Virus record (IMG/VR): IMGVR_UViG_3300003332_000015
Span: 1-64,000 of that record
Reading direction: 5' to 3' (one strand)
DNA: 64,000 nucleotides
Source: a virus
A program made the position numbers and the translations under genes. Shown here piece after piece: positions 52,520-59,656 of this stretch. The notes under the pieces are model-generated. The model was not told the DNA's origin, ran no database searches, and worked only from the letters and a program-made list of their open reading frames with translations. Every line of letters begins with the position of its first letter. The stretch's first letter is position 1.

Positions 52520-53929
52520 TTAAAGGTTATTTAATTTCATTCTTACAAGATAATTAGAATTAAGTACTTTTGAATCACCGAAGTGGAAAAGACCCTTTTC
52601 TGAATATCCTCTAGCATACTCTAAAGTTGTTGATTCATAAAGTGGAATCAATGAACCGAATAGAATAGCCATATCAGCTGATTCGTTTGGATTTCTCCAG
52701 ATACCTAACATCTCATCAGCAGGAATAATACTTGTTGGTGCCTGATATACAGGTTTTCCTAAGAAAGTACCAATTCTATAAATTCCAATTTCTGGTTGTA
52801 ATCCAGTTGCATCGAACTTATCATGTAATGTTAAGTATGAACAAGCATCTACACCAGCAACAATAACATTTACTCCACCTCTTTGAACTGCATTGTAAAT
52901 AGTTTTACCAGCAGCAGCAATAGTACGAGTAAGTGACTGTGCGTGAGCGATTTCACTATCAGCACCAGCAGCAGCAAAGTCTGCATTAAAAGTAACAAGT
53001 GCATTCTTTAAAGAATGTCTATAAGCCATTTTAACAGCAGCGAAATCTAATGATTTCTTTAACTCGTCAGCAGCTCCAGCAACAAGTGAACTTTCTACAT
53101 CTATGTCTAAAGTTGTTCCAAGTAATAACTCAGTCATCTTTGTCCATGAAACATAAAGTGGGTGTGGTTTAGCTCTTAACTGATAATCTCTTAACTGTAG
53201 TTCAACAGACTGAATTTCTCCAGTAGTTGCTTCAGAATCAAAATTGTAAGCCATTAATACTACGTCACCACCACCTATAGCGGGATTAAAAGTAATCTGT
53301 GTTACACCAGTATCATAATTAACTGATCCAGCTGAAAGTAATGTACCTACGATATTCCCAGCACCATCATCAACAGCAACTGGTTCTTCGTTTACAAAGA
53401 TTTTAACTGAAAATGGTCTAAGAGGAGCATTTGCTACTGTTAAATCATAAACTGTTTGTGCGCCAGCATCTGTCATTTCTTCTTCTTCAACTTCTGATGA
53501 GTATCTATAAGAAGGACTTTCGTGTGTTACTGTATCTATTGTAGCACCTCTTTTAGAAGCTGAGTAAACAGGACTTAAATAGTAAACGCTATCTCTAGCT
53601 GTTACCATTGGATAATCACTGAATATTTCACCTCTAACACTATTAGGATAACCTAATCTTACAATTCTTAATACATTTTCAGGTGTTGTCTGAAAAGCAT
53701 TTGAAATCTGTGTTTCTGTTAGTGCTTGTAAATGTTGTGCTTGATTCTCTAGAACAATAGCAGCACCTATAGCTTTGTTCTCATCTTTATCTCTAAGTTC
53801 TTTTAGACCTTCACCTACGCCTTTTTCTTTAGACCAAATCTCAAAGAGTTCGTTTCCTCTTTGTTTTCTTTCTGAAAGTAACTCAGCTCTTTCTTCAAGA
53901 ACTACTTTCTCTTCCATTTTTTTACGCAT
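52520..53929 (-). CDS. 23: Major capsid protein (gp23-like), 469 aa
   Basis: The start is ATG 53929 (MRKKMEEKVV), preceded by AGGAG; a longer frame to 54001 has none. T4 gp23-like landmarks: LRIVRLGYPNSVRGEIFSDY, PMVTARDSVYYLSPVYS, and LRAKPHPLYVSWTKMTELLL, ending KVLNSNYLVRMKLNNL. An inserted domain at ~168-235 has DDGAGNIVGTL and SVNYDTGVTQITF. The N-terminus is helical with ALTE ending at residue 72, close to the gp23 cut site of T4 (after 65), so maturation probably removes ~72 residues. It forms the icosahedral shell. Confidence 0.9.
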   Translation of the reverse strand: MRKKMEEKVVLEERAELLSERKQRGNELFEIWSKEKGVGEGLKELRDKDENKAIGAAIVLENQAQHLQALTETQISNAFQTTPENVLRIVRLGYPNSVRGEIFSDYPMVTARDSVYYLSPVYSASKRGATIDTVTHESPSYRYSSEVEEEEMTDAGAQTVYDLTVANAPLRPFSVKIFVNEEPVAVDDGAGNIVGTLLSAGSVNYDTGVTQITFNPAIGGGDVVLMAYNFDSEATTGEIQSVELQLRDYQLRAKPHPLYVSWTKMTELLLGTTLDIDVESSLVAGAADELKKSLDFAAVKMAYRHSLKNALVTFNADFAAAGADSEIAHAQSLTRTIAAAGKTIYNAVQRGGVNVIVAGVDACSYLTLHDKFDATGLQPEIGIYRIGTFLGKPVYQAPTSIIPADEMLGIWRNPNESADMAILFGSLIPLYESTTLEYARGYSEKGLFHFGDSKVLNSNYLVRMKLNNL

Positions 53930-54102
53930 TATTACACTCCTAAATGCTTTATAAAATTTATGTTTTTTTATAAGAGTGTGGTGAATTTCAACTTTCCACA
54001 ATTCTTTTTTTTTCTATATACTTTTTAATATCTTATTTATAAAATATTACGCTTTTTTCATTTTATTTATATTGTATTAGTAACTGTTTAAAAAAAGGTT
54101 AC
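53930..54102 (-). other. Capsid gene leader and promoter region
   Basis: A 173-base AT-rich gap upstream of the capsid start. It holds a degenerate promoter motif at 54070-54083 and two TATAAATA boxes (near 54063-54070 and 54037-54044), the T4 late-promoter core. TGTGG/CCACA could form a small hairpin near the start. The capsid gene may thus use more than one late promoter. Confidence 0.4.
54071..54083 (-). promoter_or_regulatory. Degenerate late-promoter motif upstream of capsid gene
   Basis: Minus-strand TTACTAATACAAT, about 140 bases before the capsid ATG, followed directly by TATAAATA. Confidence 0.45.
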
Positions 54103-54393
54103 TTACATCATACTTGTATCAGCAAAAATATCATATGGCTCAATATCATTAAGTATATTCTTATAAGTTTCAACTATTTGAATTAAATTTTGTTCAGTAT
54201 TATCAAAACCTCTAGGTCCTTCAAACCATTGAATTATAGATTGAGTTATATTATCAAACTCAGTATCATATACTTTTCCAGTATCTACTCTACCTGACTC
54301 AATTATTAAAGCAATTCGATCACCTGCTTCTAATACTGTTTCACCAACTGTCACTTCTTCTTTTATTTTAATTAAATTTTTGTTATTTTTCAT
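54103..54393 (-). CDS. Small protein with N-terminal GDKI capsid-tag module, 96 aa
   Basis: After MKNNKN the tag module occupies residues 7-32 (LIKIKEEVTVGETVLEAGD then RIALIIE), ending in I-I-E. The remaining 64 residues (SIIQWFEGPRGFDNTEQNL) would be the mature protein. It lies between the scaffold-like genes and the capsid gene, exactly where T4 encodes prohead-core proteins. This location is the strongest hint for the tag's role. Confidence 0.7.
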   Translation of the reverse strand: MKNNKNLIKIKEEVTVGETVLEAGDRIALIIESGRVDTGKVYDTEFDNITQSIIQWFEGPRGFDNTEQNLIQIVETYKNILNDIEPYDIFADTSMM

Positions 54394-54405
54394 TATATTT
54401 CCTTT

Positions 54406-54816
54406 TTATATAAAAGAGAGTTGTTTAGCTTTAACTGCAAAATAGAAATACATACCTGAAGATGTAAGAACAATTACATCATCATTAACTTCATCATACT
54501 GTTCAATTTGATCTATATCATTCCAAGCTATACCAACTTCAAATGATTTTGTTCCATAATAAAAATGTCCCATATTTTTAGTTTCATACCAATCAATTTT
54601 GAATGGTTTATCAAACTTAATATAAGTACCTTTACCACTTCCTATATTATATTCAGTAGCTCCAACAGTATACTTTTCTATCACAGATTTAAAAGTTTCA
54701 ATATCCATAGGTTTTAACTGTTCATTAATTAAACGTATTTTATCACCTTTTTCAAGAATAATATCACCTACTTTAACTTCACTTTTAATTTCTATTAATT
54801 CGTTTTTCTTTCTCAT
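54406..54816 (-). CDS. Small protein with N-terminal GDKI capsid-tag module, 136 aa
   Basis: The start ATG at 54816 (MRKKNELIEIKSEVKVGDI) is preferred over an upstream ATG because AAAGGA lies 7 bases before it. The module covers residues 7-32 (ILEKGDKIRLINE) and ends in I-N-E. The C-terminal ~100 residues are beta-rich with KIDWYETKNMGHFYYGTKSF and DVIVLTSSGMYFYFAVKAKQ, a compact, unassigned domain. Adjacent to the other tagged head gene at 54103. Confidence 0.7.
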   Translation of the reverse strand: MRKKNELIEIKSEVKVGDIILEKGDKIRLINEQLKPMDIETFKSVIEKYTVGATEYNIGSGKGTYIKFDKPFKIDWYETKNMGHFYYGTKSFEVGIAWNDIDQIEQYDEVNDDVIVLTSSGMYFYFAVKAKQLSFI

Positions 54817-54846
54817 TATAGTTCCTTTAAATATGAGCATACTAAA

Positions 54847-54872
54847 ACTCTTTTGTCTTAAGACAAAAGAGT
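54847..54872 (-). terminator. Perfect 13-bp hairpin, possible terminator
   Basis: ACTCTTTTGTCTT is immediately followed by its exact complement. On the minus strand it follows the 54896-55174 gene and is trailed by GAGTTTTAG, so the T run is short. It may be a weak terminator or an RNA-processing site. Confidence 0.55.
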
Positions 54873-54895
54873 AAAAGTCTACTAATATTCTTTAT

Positions 54896-55174
54896 TTACG
54901 CTGAAGCTCTATTAGCTACAATAACAATTACATCATCAACTGCGATAACATAAGTAGTGTCTTCAGTAATAGTTACTTTCCCAGCCGCTGGGAAAGTAAT
55001 TACTGCGTCTCCAGTTACATCAACACCAGCTCTTAAAATCTGTACAACAGCAGCAAGGTCGTAATCAACTTGAAAGTCAATTGTAATTGCCCCATCTGTA
55101 TCATCTTGTGCAACGGCAACATACTTGTAGCCGAATGAAACTCCGTTTGTAGGGCGAGTTTGAATTACACTCAT
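54896..55174 (-). CDS. Small beta-rich virion protein, head decoration candidate, 92 aa
   Basis: An all-beta sequence (NGVSFGYKYVAVAQDDTDGA; ITIDFQVDYDLAAVVQILRA; TYVIAVDDVIVIVANRAS) with no charged clusters. GC content is visibly higher than in neighbouring genes. Position between scaffold and capsid genes suggests a head decoration or completion protein. AAAGGAGA precedes its ATG. Confidence 0.65.
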   Translation of the reverse strand: MSVIQTRPTNGVSFGYKYVAVAQDDTDGAITIDFQVDYDLAAVVQILRAGVDVTGDAVITFPAAGKVTITEDTTYVIAVDDVIVIVANRASA

Positions 55175-55198
55175 TGTATTTCTCCTTTAAATTCTAAA

Positions 55199-55927
55199 TT
55201 ATAAATCTATAGGCTTAGTCATATCAAAAGTTGCTATAACATTTTGATTATGAATAAGTTCTACTTCATCTTGATATGAATTAAAATAAATTCTATATTT
55301 TTTATTATATGAGTCAAAAGCTTGCTCATCATAATGGCTTTCTTTAATTAGTTTTTTTTTTTCAGAAACTAATATAATTTTATCACCTTTCTCAAGTATA
55401 ATATCTGTACCTGGTATTGGTGTGTCTTCCTCAACTGTGATAATTTCTTCGTCTTTTTTAGAATCTTTATCATCTTTAGCATCGTCTTTAGCGTCTGCTT
55501 TACGATCATTATCTTTTTTCTTATCATCAGCTTTCTGTTTAGCTTTTTCTTTTTCTCTATCATCTGCTTTGTCTGTATTAGCAGCCGTTGCTTCTTTTTT
55601 CTTATCGTCTTTTTTGTCAGGATCATCATCATCTTTTTTATCAGAATCTTTTTTATCCTTATCATCTTTATCTTTATCATCTTTTTTGTCATCTTTTTTG
55701 TCATCTTTTTTGTCATCAGCTTCATCGATAACAACTTTTTTAGTATCAGAATCCTCACGAATACCCATACCGTTTAACATGTCAACAACTTCATCAAAAG
55801 CAATATTATAAATCTGTGCTACCATAGAGGAAGCATCTTTAAAATTAAGACCATCTTCTTGTACAAAATCTAAAAAAGCCTCTTTAACATCTTTATCAAA
55901 AGATTTTTCTTTAATTATTTTTCTCAT
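55199..55927 (-). CDS. Scaffold-like protein with DDKK tract and C-terminal GDKI tag module, 242 aa
   Basis: Starts MRKIIKEKSFDKDVKEAFLD. Residues ~70-160 are an Asp/Lys low-complexity tract of DDKK units, almost identical in style to the tract in the protease-scaffold protein. The tag module at residues 161-189 (IITVEEDTPIPGTDIIL then EKGDKIILVSE) follows, so here the tag is internal. The C-terminus (KESHYDEQAFDSYNKKYRI) is unassigned. Position between protease and capsid genes and the low-complexity nature fit a prohead core component. Confidence 0.7.
   Translation of the reverse strand: MRKIIKEKSFDKDVKEAFLDFVQEDGLNFKDASSMVAQIYNIAFDEVVDMLNGMGIREDSDTKKVVIDEADDKKDDKKDDKKDDKDKDDKDKKDSDKKDDDDPDKKDDKKKEATAANTDKADDREKEKAKQKADDKKKDNDRKADAKDDAKDDKDSKKDEEIITVEEDTPIPGTDIILEKGDKIILVSEKKKLIKESHYDEQAFDSYNKKYRIYFNSYQDEVELIHNQNVIATFDMTKPIDL
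55676..55725 (-). repeat. 12-bp tandem repeat encoding DDKK
   Basis: The unit TCATCTTTTTTG recurs about four times in tandem and encodes consecutive DDKK blocks. Repeats of this kind readily expand or contract. Confidence 0.75.
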
Positions 55928-55928
55928 C

Positions 55929-57497
55929 TTAGTTCCATCCCTTTCTAATTTTTAAAGGAGAAGATTTGTATTTAGAAACAATAGTTTGTTTTTCTTCTGC
56001 ACTCTCTTTAATAATTGGTTTAACCTTAATTGGAGATACATAATCTTCAACTAAATCTCTTAAATTAAGATAAGTTTTCTGTGCTTCAAATACTGTTCTA
56101 CACTTCATAATTTCTGATTTAATACTAACTATTTTTGGATTAGCTATTTTAAGGTCTTCATAGTAGTATTGAACACTATCTGATTTAAAGTTATTAGCAA
56201 CTTCTTCTACGACTTCATCTTTTTTCTTGTCATCTTTATCTTTGTCGTCTTTTTTATCAGAGTCCTTATCATCTTTTTTGTCGTCTTTTTTGTCGTCTTT
56301 TTTGTCGTCTTTTTTATCAGGATCTTTTTTATCTTCAGCTTCTTTTTGAAGTTTAAGATTTTCTTTCTTAAGAAGAATAAGTTCCTTTCTAAGTCTATCT
56401 ACTTCAGTTTCCTGAGTTTCAGCATAAACAAGTAACTCTTTATACTCTTTAGCAGAAGCCATTGTATTCTTTTCTGCTAATGCTATTTTATACATTTCAG
56501 TTATTTTCTTTTCACGAAGTTTAATATCGTCCAGCATCTCTTTTGCTTTGTCATATTTCTTTTCGATTAAGTCAATATTTTTCTGTATATCTAATTTTTC
56601 TTTTTTAGTTTCCTCATCTTTGACTTTAACTTCTTCTTTAAGAGTATCAACTTCACCAGCTTTTTCAGCTAACGAATAAATTTCTTCATTAAGTGTTTTA
56701 ATTCCTTCTGTAGCTTCTGTGATATACTCACTAGCAATATCCTCCATACCATCACAGTATTCAAGAATTTCATTATAAGCATACACTTTCTCTTTTAAAG
56801 AATCAGTTTCATTAACTGCTTTAAAAAGTTGTTTAACACCTAATCTAAGATTTTTCTCTTCTATGGTTAACTTTTTAGTTTTACTTTTTTCCATAATTGG
56901 TTCCCTATCCTTTGTCTCCTTTTTAATATTGTCAATTACAACTTCTTTAATTTCTTCTTTAGTTTTAATTGACTCCTTTGTTAAATATACTTGATAACTA
57001 GGATCAAGAACAAAGTCAAAATATCTTTCTAATTCATAAGATTCAGTAATAATGTTTTTATTTTCATCTACTTCTCCATAACCTGAAGAAGAAACACCTA
57101 AACCGATACCTCTACTTATAATTTTTTCTAATTTAATTTCAAAAGCTTCATCTACAATGTATACATCAGCATACAGTATACCTTCTTTTATATGAGGATT
57201 TTCAGCAACACCAACAATTCTGTCTACTGATCCCGAATCTTCTGGATGATCCTTAAGAGAAAAAGTTTTTTTATTTTCTTTTACTACTTTTTCACCAAGT
57301 GACTCTAAGTAAGTACGTCCATTTAAATTCTCTTCATTAAGTTTCCAAACTGGTACTTCATAAAAAGAAATGGCTTGATATGTTTTACCTTCTGCTTCTA
57401 CTATCTTTTTAGTAGGTTTACTATGTTCTGTTAAAGGTAGAACATTGTTGTTCCAGTCTTTAGCGAAATTTTCTATTAAATGGAGTTTTTCACTCAT
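55929..57497 (-). CDS. 21: Prohead protease (gp21-like) fused to a scaffold-like coiled coil, 522 aa
   Basis: Residues 1-170 match phage prohead proteases: KTFSLKDHPEDSGSVDRIV with His84, VAENPHIKEGILYADVYIVD, and IISRGIGLGVSSSGYGEV with Ser136-138, the expected His/Ser layout. Beyond residue 200 the protein is helical and charged (IEEKNLRLGVKQLFKAVNE; KAKEMLDDIKLREKKITEMY), then a DDKK tract and a basic end. An ATG at residue 202 (MEKSKTKKLTIEEKN) could yield the scaffold half alone, as lambda C/Nu3. It probably cuts the tagged proteins and capsid N-termini. Confidence 0.8.
   Translation of the reverse strand: MSEKLHLIENFAKDWNNNVLPLTEHSKPTKKIVEAEGKTYQAISFYEVPVWKLNEENLNGRTYLESLGEKVVKENKKTFSLKDHPEDSGSVDRIVGVAENPHIKEGILYADVYIVDEAFEIKLEKIISRGIGLGVSSSGYGEVDENKNIITESYELERYFDFVLDPSYQVYLTKESIKTKEEIKEVVIDNIKKETKDREPIMEKSKTKKLTIEEKNLRLGVKQLFKAVNETDSLKEKVYAYNEILEYCDGMEDIASEYITEATEGIKTLNEEIYSLAEKAGEVDTLKEEVKVKDEETKKEKLDIQKNIDLIEKKYDKAKEMLDDIKLREKKITEMYKIALAEKNTMASAKEYKELLVYAETQETEVDRLRKELILLKKENLKLQKEAEDKKDPDKKDDKKDDKKDDKKDDKDSDKKDDKDKDDKKKDEVVEEVANNFKSDSVQYYYEDLKIANPKIVSIKSEIMKCRTVFEAQKTYLNLRDLVEDYVSPIKVKPIIKESAEEKQTIVSKYKSSPLKIRKGWN
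56258..56330 (-). repeat. 12-bp tandem repeat encoding DDKK
   Basis: Units of form GTCGTCTTTTTT occur at least four times in tandem, encoding the DDKK tract of the protease-scaffold protein; the neighbouring gene has a related tract at 55676-55725. Confidence 0.75.
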
Positions 57498-57517
57498 TAG
57501 TTTACCACCTTCCTTAT

Positions 57518-57530
57518 TATTATATTAGTA
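57518..57530 (-). promoter_or_regulatory. Late-promoter motif
   Basis: Minus-strand TACTAATATAATA, 21 bases before the protease-scaffold start. TTTCCT just before it can pair with AAGGAA of the ribosome binding site. Confidence 0.6.
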
Positions 57531-57559
57531 GTAGGAAAATAAAAAAGTTTTCATTATTT

Positions 57560-59389
57560 CTAATCTACTAATTGTTTATCATTTTCTAAATCATCAACTT
57601 CTTGTTTAAACATATCTAATATAATTTTTTCTTTATAATTAATTGATCTATCGTTAGAATTATAAAAGTGTCTAGTTGTTCTTACACCTTCAGTAAAGTT
57701 TAATTCTTTTGTAGTATTAAAATATATATCCCTTATAAGGTCATCACTTATTCTTTCGACATACTTAGGAGCATCCTCTGATATAACATTTTTCTTGTCT
57801 CTCATGTAGTTATTAAAGAAACCACCTTTATCTCCAGAATCGTCATCTTTAGGTATTGCATCAACACTAGCATCTACCCATGCTTCTACATCCTCAGATG
57901 ATATAAAAGATAATTGACTAAATACTTGTTTAACTACTTCTGGTGGTAATGCTTCATCTCTACCTAAACCAATAGCAGTACCAATATTATCTAGTACATC
58001 TTTAGCAAGTCGTAAAGTATCGTTTTTAGCACTTATTCTATCTCTACTTTCTTCTACTTCTGGAAAATTCATAGATAATTCAAATGGTTCTTCATAATCA
58101 AAATCACCAGTAGCCGCAAAATGTAGTCGTACCATTTCTGTTAATGCTTTAAGTATTGTTGACTGTATTCTAAATACTGCTCTTGAAAAAGGTTTATGTT
58201 GTCTTAGTAGTGCTTGTCCACTAGTACCAAAACTTCCTTTATCAACTATTAAATAACCTTTAGGAACTCTAGTACCCATTATTAATTCATCTCTTAAATA
58301 TTCTACATCAGCAATTTGATCTAAATTTAAATTAGGGTCAATTTGTGTAAAGTTAAGTTGTCCTGATGCTGTCCATATTTCAGAATTAATAACAAATTCT
58401 TCCGATCCTGCTTGTGTATTTGCTAAATTATGATATTCTTCTCTTGCTTCATCCACTGCTTCCCATGCTGATGCAGGGTCAGTATCCCTATCTATTTCAA
58501 CTTCAAAATGTTTAATAGGAAAGTTAGAACCTCTTGCTAAAGCCATTAAATTTTTAGATGATTGTAATTGTCTAAAAGGGCCTAAAGAGTTAATCATTAA
58601 TGAACGACCAAAAGGCCAAAATTCTGATTGTTGAGTTTGTAATCTAAAGTGAGACATATACCAAGGTGGTATAATTAAATCACCGTCTAATTCAAACCCG
58701 AATAAATATGTTTTAAAGAAATCAGCTAAACTACCTGCGTCTTTTTCATTAAATTGATCTAACATTTTTTGTATTTTTTTATTTTTATTAGAATAATTTT
58801 TCATTGCTTTATTCTTATTCATCTTTTTGTTAGCTTCACTTGCTTTAAATTCAAATCTATCTTTTACTGAAAAAACATCTAAAGCAACAAAATCCTGTAT
58901 ACCTGTTCCTGCTTCAACTGGTGTAATACGAAAAGCATCACCATATAAACAAACATCCCAAGCTAAATTTCTAATTTCTTCAGCATCTATTTTAAGGCGA
59001 GTAAATAGTTCATCTATATACTTTTTAACTTTTGTATCTTTTGCATCAACTAGTATTACTGTTTCACCTTGATCAGCTTGTGGTGTTTCATCAGCAAAAA
59101 GATCGACAGTCATAGAGAAAATAGAGTTGTTATACCAAGCAAACTGTAGTGATGAGTATCTATTAAAACGATTTTTTAAGGAGTTTGAGTCTTCAAAAAC
59201 ATCTGATAACCATAGTTTATATAACTTGTCTAAATCAGGAGGTAAACTTATATTTTTAGGGGTTGTTTTTTTACCGGGATCTTTTTTAGCAGGTACAACA
59301 GTTGACTGTTGAGATACCTTACTTGTTTCCATTCCAATACCAAATAGATTTTTTAATCTATTGGTAAATGTTTTATTTGATTGTGCCAT
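57560..59389 (-). CDS. 20: Portal protein (gp20-like), 609 aa
   Basis: Portal features: the clip/stem region (YMSHFRLQTQQSEFWPFGRS then LMINSLGPFRQLQSSKNLMA), IKHFEVEIDRDTDPASAW near residue 305, LNFTQIDPNLNLDQIADVEY, and the crown part FGTSGQALLRQHKPFSRAVF. A dodecameric portal starts prohead assembly and passes DNA. The start is the ATG at 59389 with AAAGGG inside the 3' arm of a promoter-bearing hairpin. Confidence 0.9.
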   Translation of the reverse strand: MAQSNKTFTNRLKNLFGIGMETSKVSQQSTVVPAKKDPGKKTTPKNISLPPDLDKLYKLWLSDVFEDSNSLKNRFNRYSSLQFAWYNNSIFSMTVDLFADETPQADQGETVILVDAKDTKVKKYIDELFTRLKIDAEEIRNLAWDVCLYGDAFRITPVEAGTGIQDFVALDVFSVKDRFEFKASEANKKMNKNKAMKNYSNKNKKIQKMLDQFNEKDAGSLADFFKTYLFGFELDGDLIIPPWYMSHFRLQTQQSEFWPFGRSLMINSLGPFRQLQSSKNLMALARGSNFPIKHFEVEIDRDTDPASAWEAVDEAREEYHNLANTQAGSEEFVINSEIWTASGQLNFTQIDPNLNLDQIADVEYLRDELIMGTRVPKGYLIVDKGSFGTSGQALLRQHKPFSRAVFRIQSTILKALTEMVRLHFAATGDFDYEEPFELSMNFPEVEESRDRISAKNDTLRLAKDVLDNIGTAIGLGRDEALPPEVVKQVFSQLSFISSEDVEAWVDASVDAIPKDDDSGDKGGFFNNYMRDKKNVISEDAPKYVERISDDLIRDIYFNTTKELNFTEGVRTTRHFYNSNDRSINYKEKIILDMFKQEVDDLENDKQLVD

Positions 59390-59393
59390 AATT

Positions 59394-59436
59394 ACCCTTT
59401 CTTACACTTAGATATTATATTAGTACAAGAAAGGGT
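59394..59436 (-). repeat. Hairpin with promoter in loop and portal ribosome binding site in stem
   Basis: A 10-bp stem (59394-59403 with 59427-59436) encloses the promoter motif. The descending arm contains AAAGGG, 5 bases before the portal ATG. No T run follows, so it is not a typical terminator. Confidence 0.65.
59414..59425 (-). promoter_or_regulatory. Late-promoter motif for portal gene
   Basis: Minus-strand TACTAATATAAT between the arms of the 59394-59436 hairpin. Confidence 0.6.
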
Positions 59437-59443
59437 TCAAATG

Positions 59444-59656
59444 TTAGTAATATTTTTTATGTACTTTTTTAGTAAAATTGAAAGGGTTATTACGTATAAA
59501 ACCTTCTGGGATAACTACTGAAGTAGATCCTATAACTTGTATCATACTCATTTTACCACATTCAGGACACTTTAATTTTTTAGGATTACTATTAACCATT
59601 GGTATGTCAATTTCTTTTAATGTTCCATCTTCTTCACATTTATATTCATATTTCAC
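59444..59656 (-). CDS. Zinc-ribbon protein (FmdB-like), 70 aa
   Basis: The layout MKYEYKCEEDGTLKEIDIP then KLKCPECGKMSMIQVIGSTS resembles FmdB-type zinc ribbons, with one CxxC kept (CPEC) and the first pair reduced to a single Cys. It overlaps the gp47-like stop by four bases. It may bind nucleic acid or be a portal-associated late factor. Confidence 0.7.
   Translation of the reverse strand: MKYEYKCEEDGTLKEIDIPMVNSNPKKLKCPECGKMSMIQVIGSTSVVIPEGFIRNNPFNFTKKVHKKYY

Noticed and set aside
55369-55811. Open frames on both strands over the DDKK tract
   Set aside because: Low-complexity Ser/Leu- or Met/Lys-rich shadows of the 12-bp repeat; no homology-like features.
55676-56330. Regularly spaced short repeats suggesting a CRISPR-like array
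   Set aside because: The 12-bp units are contiguous, in frame and encode DDKK; there are no spacers.
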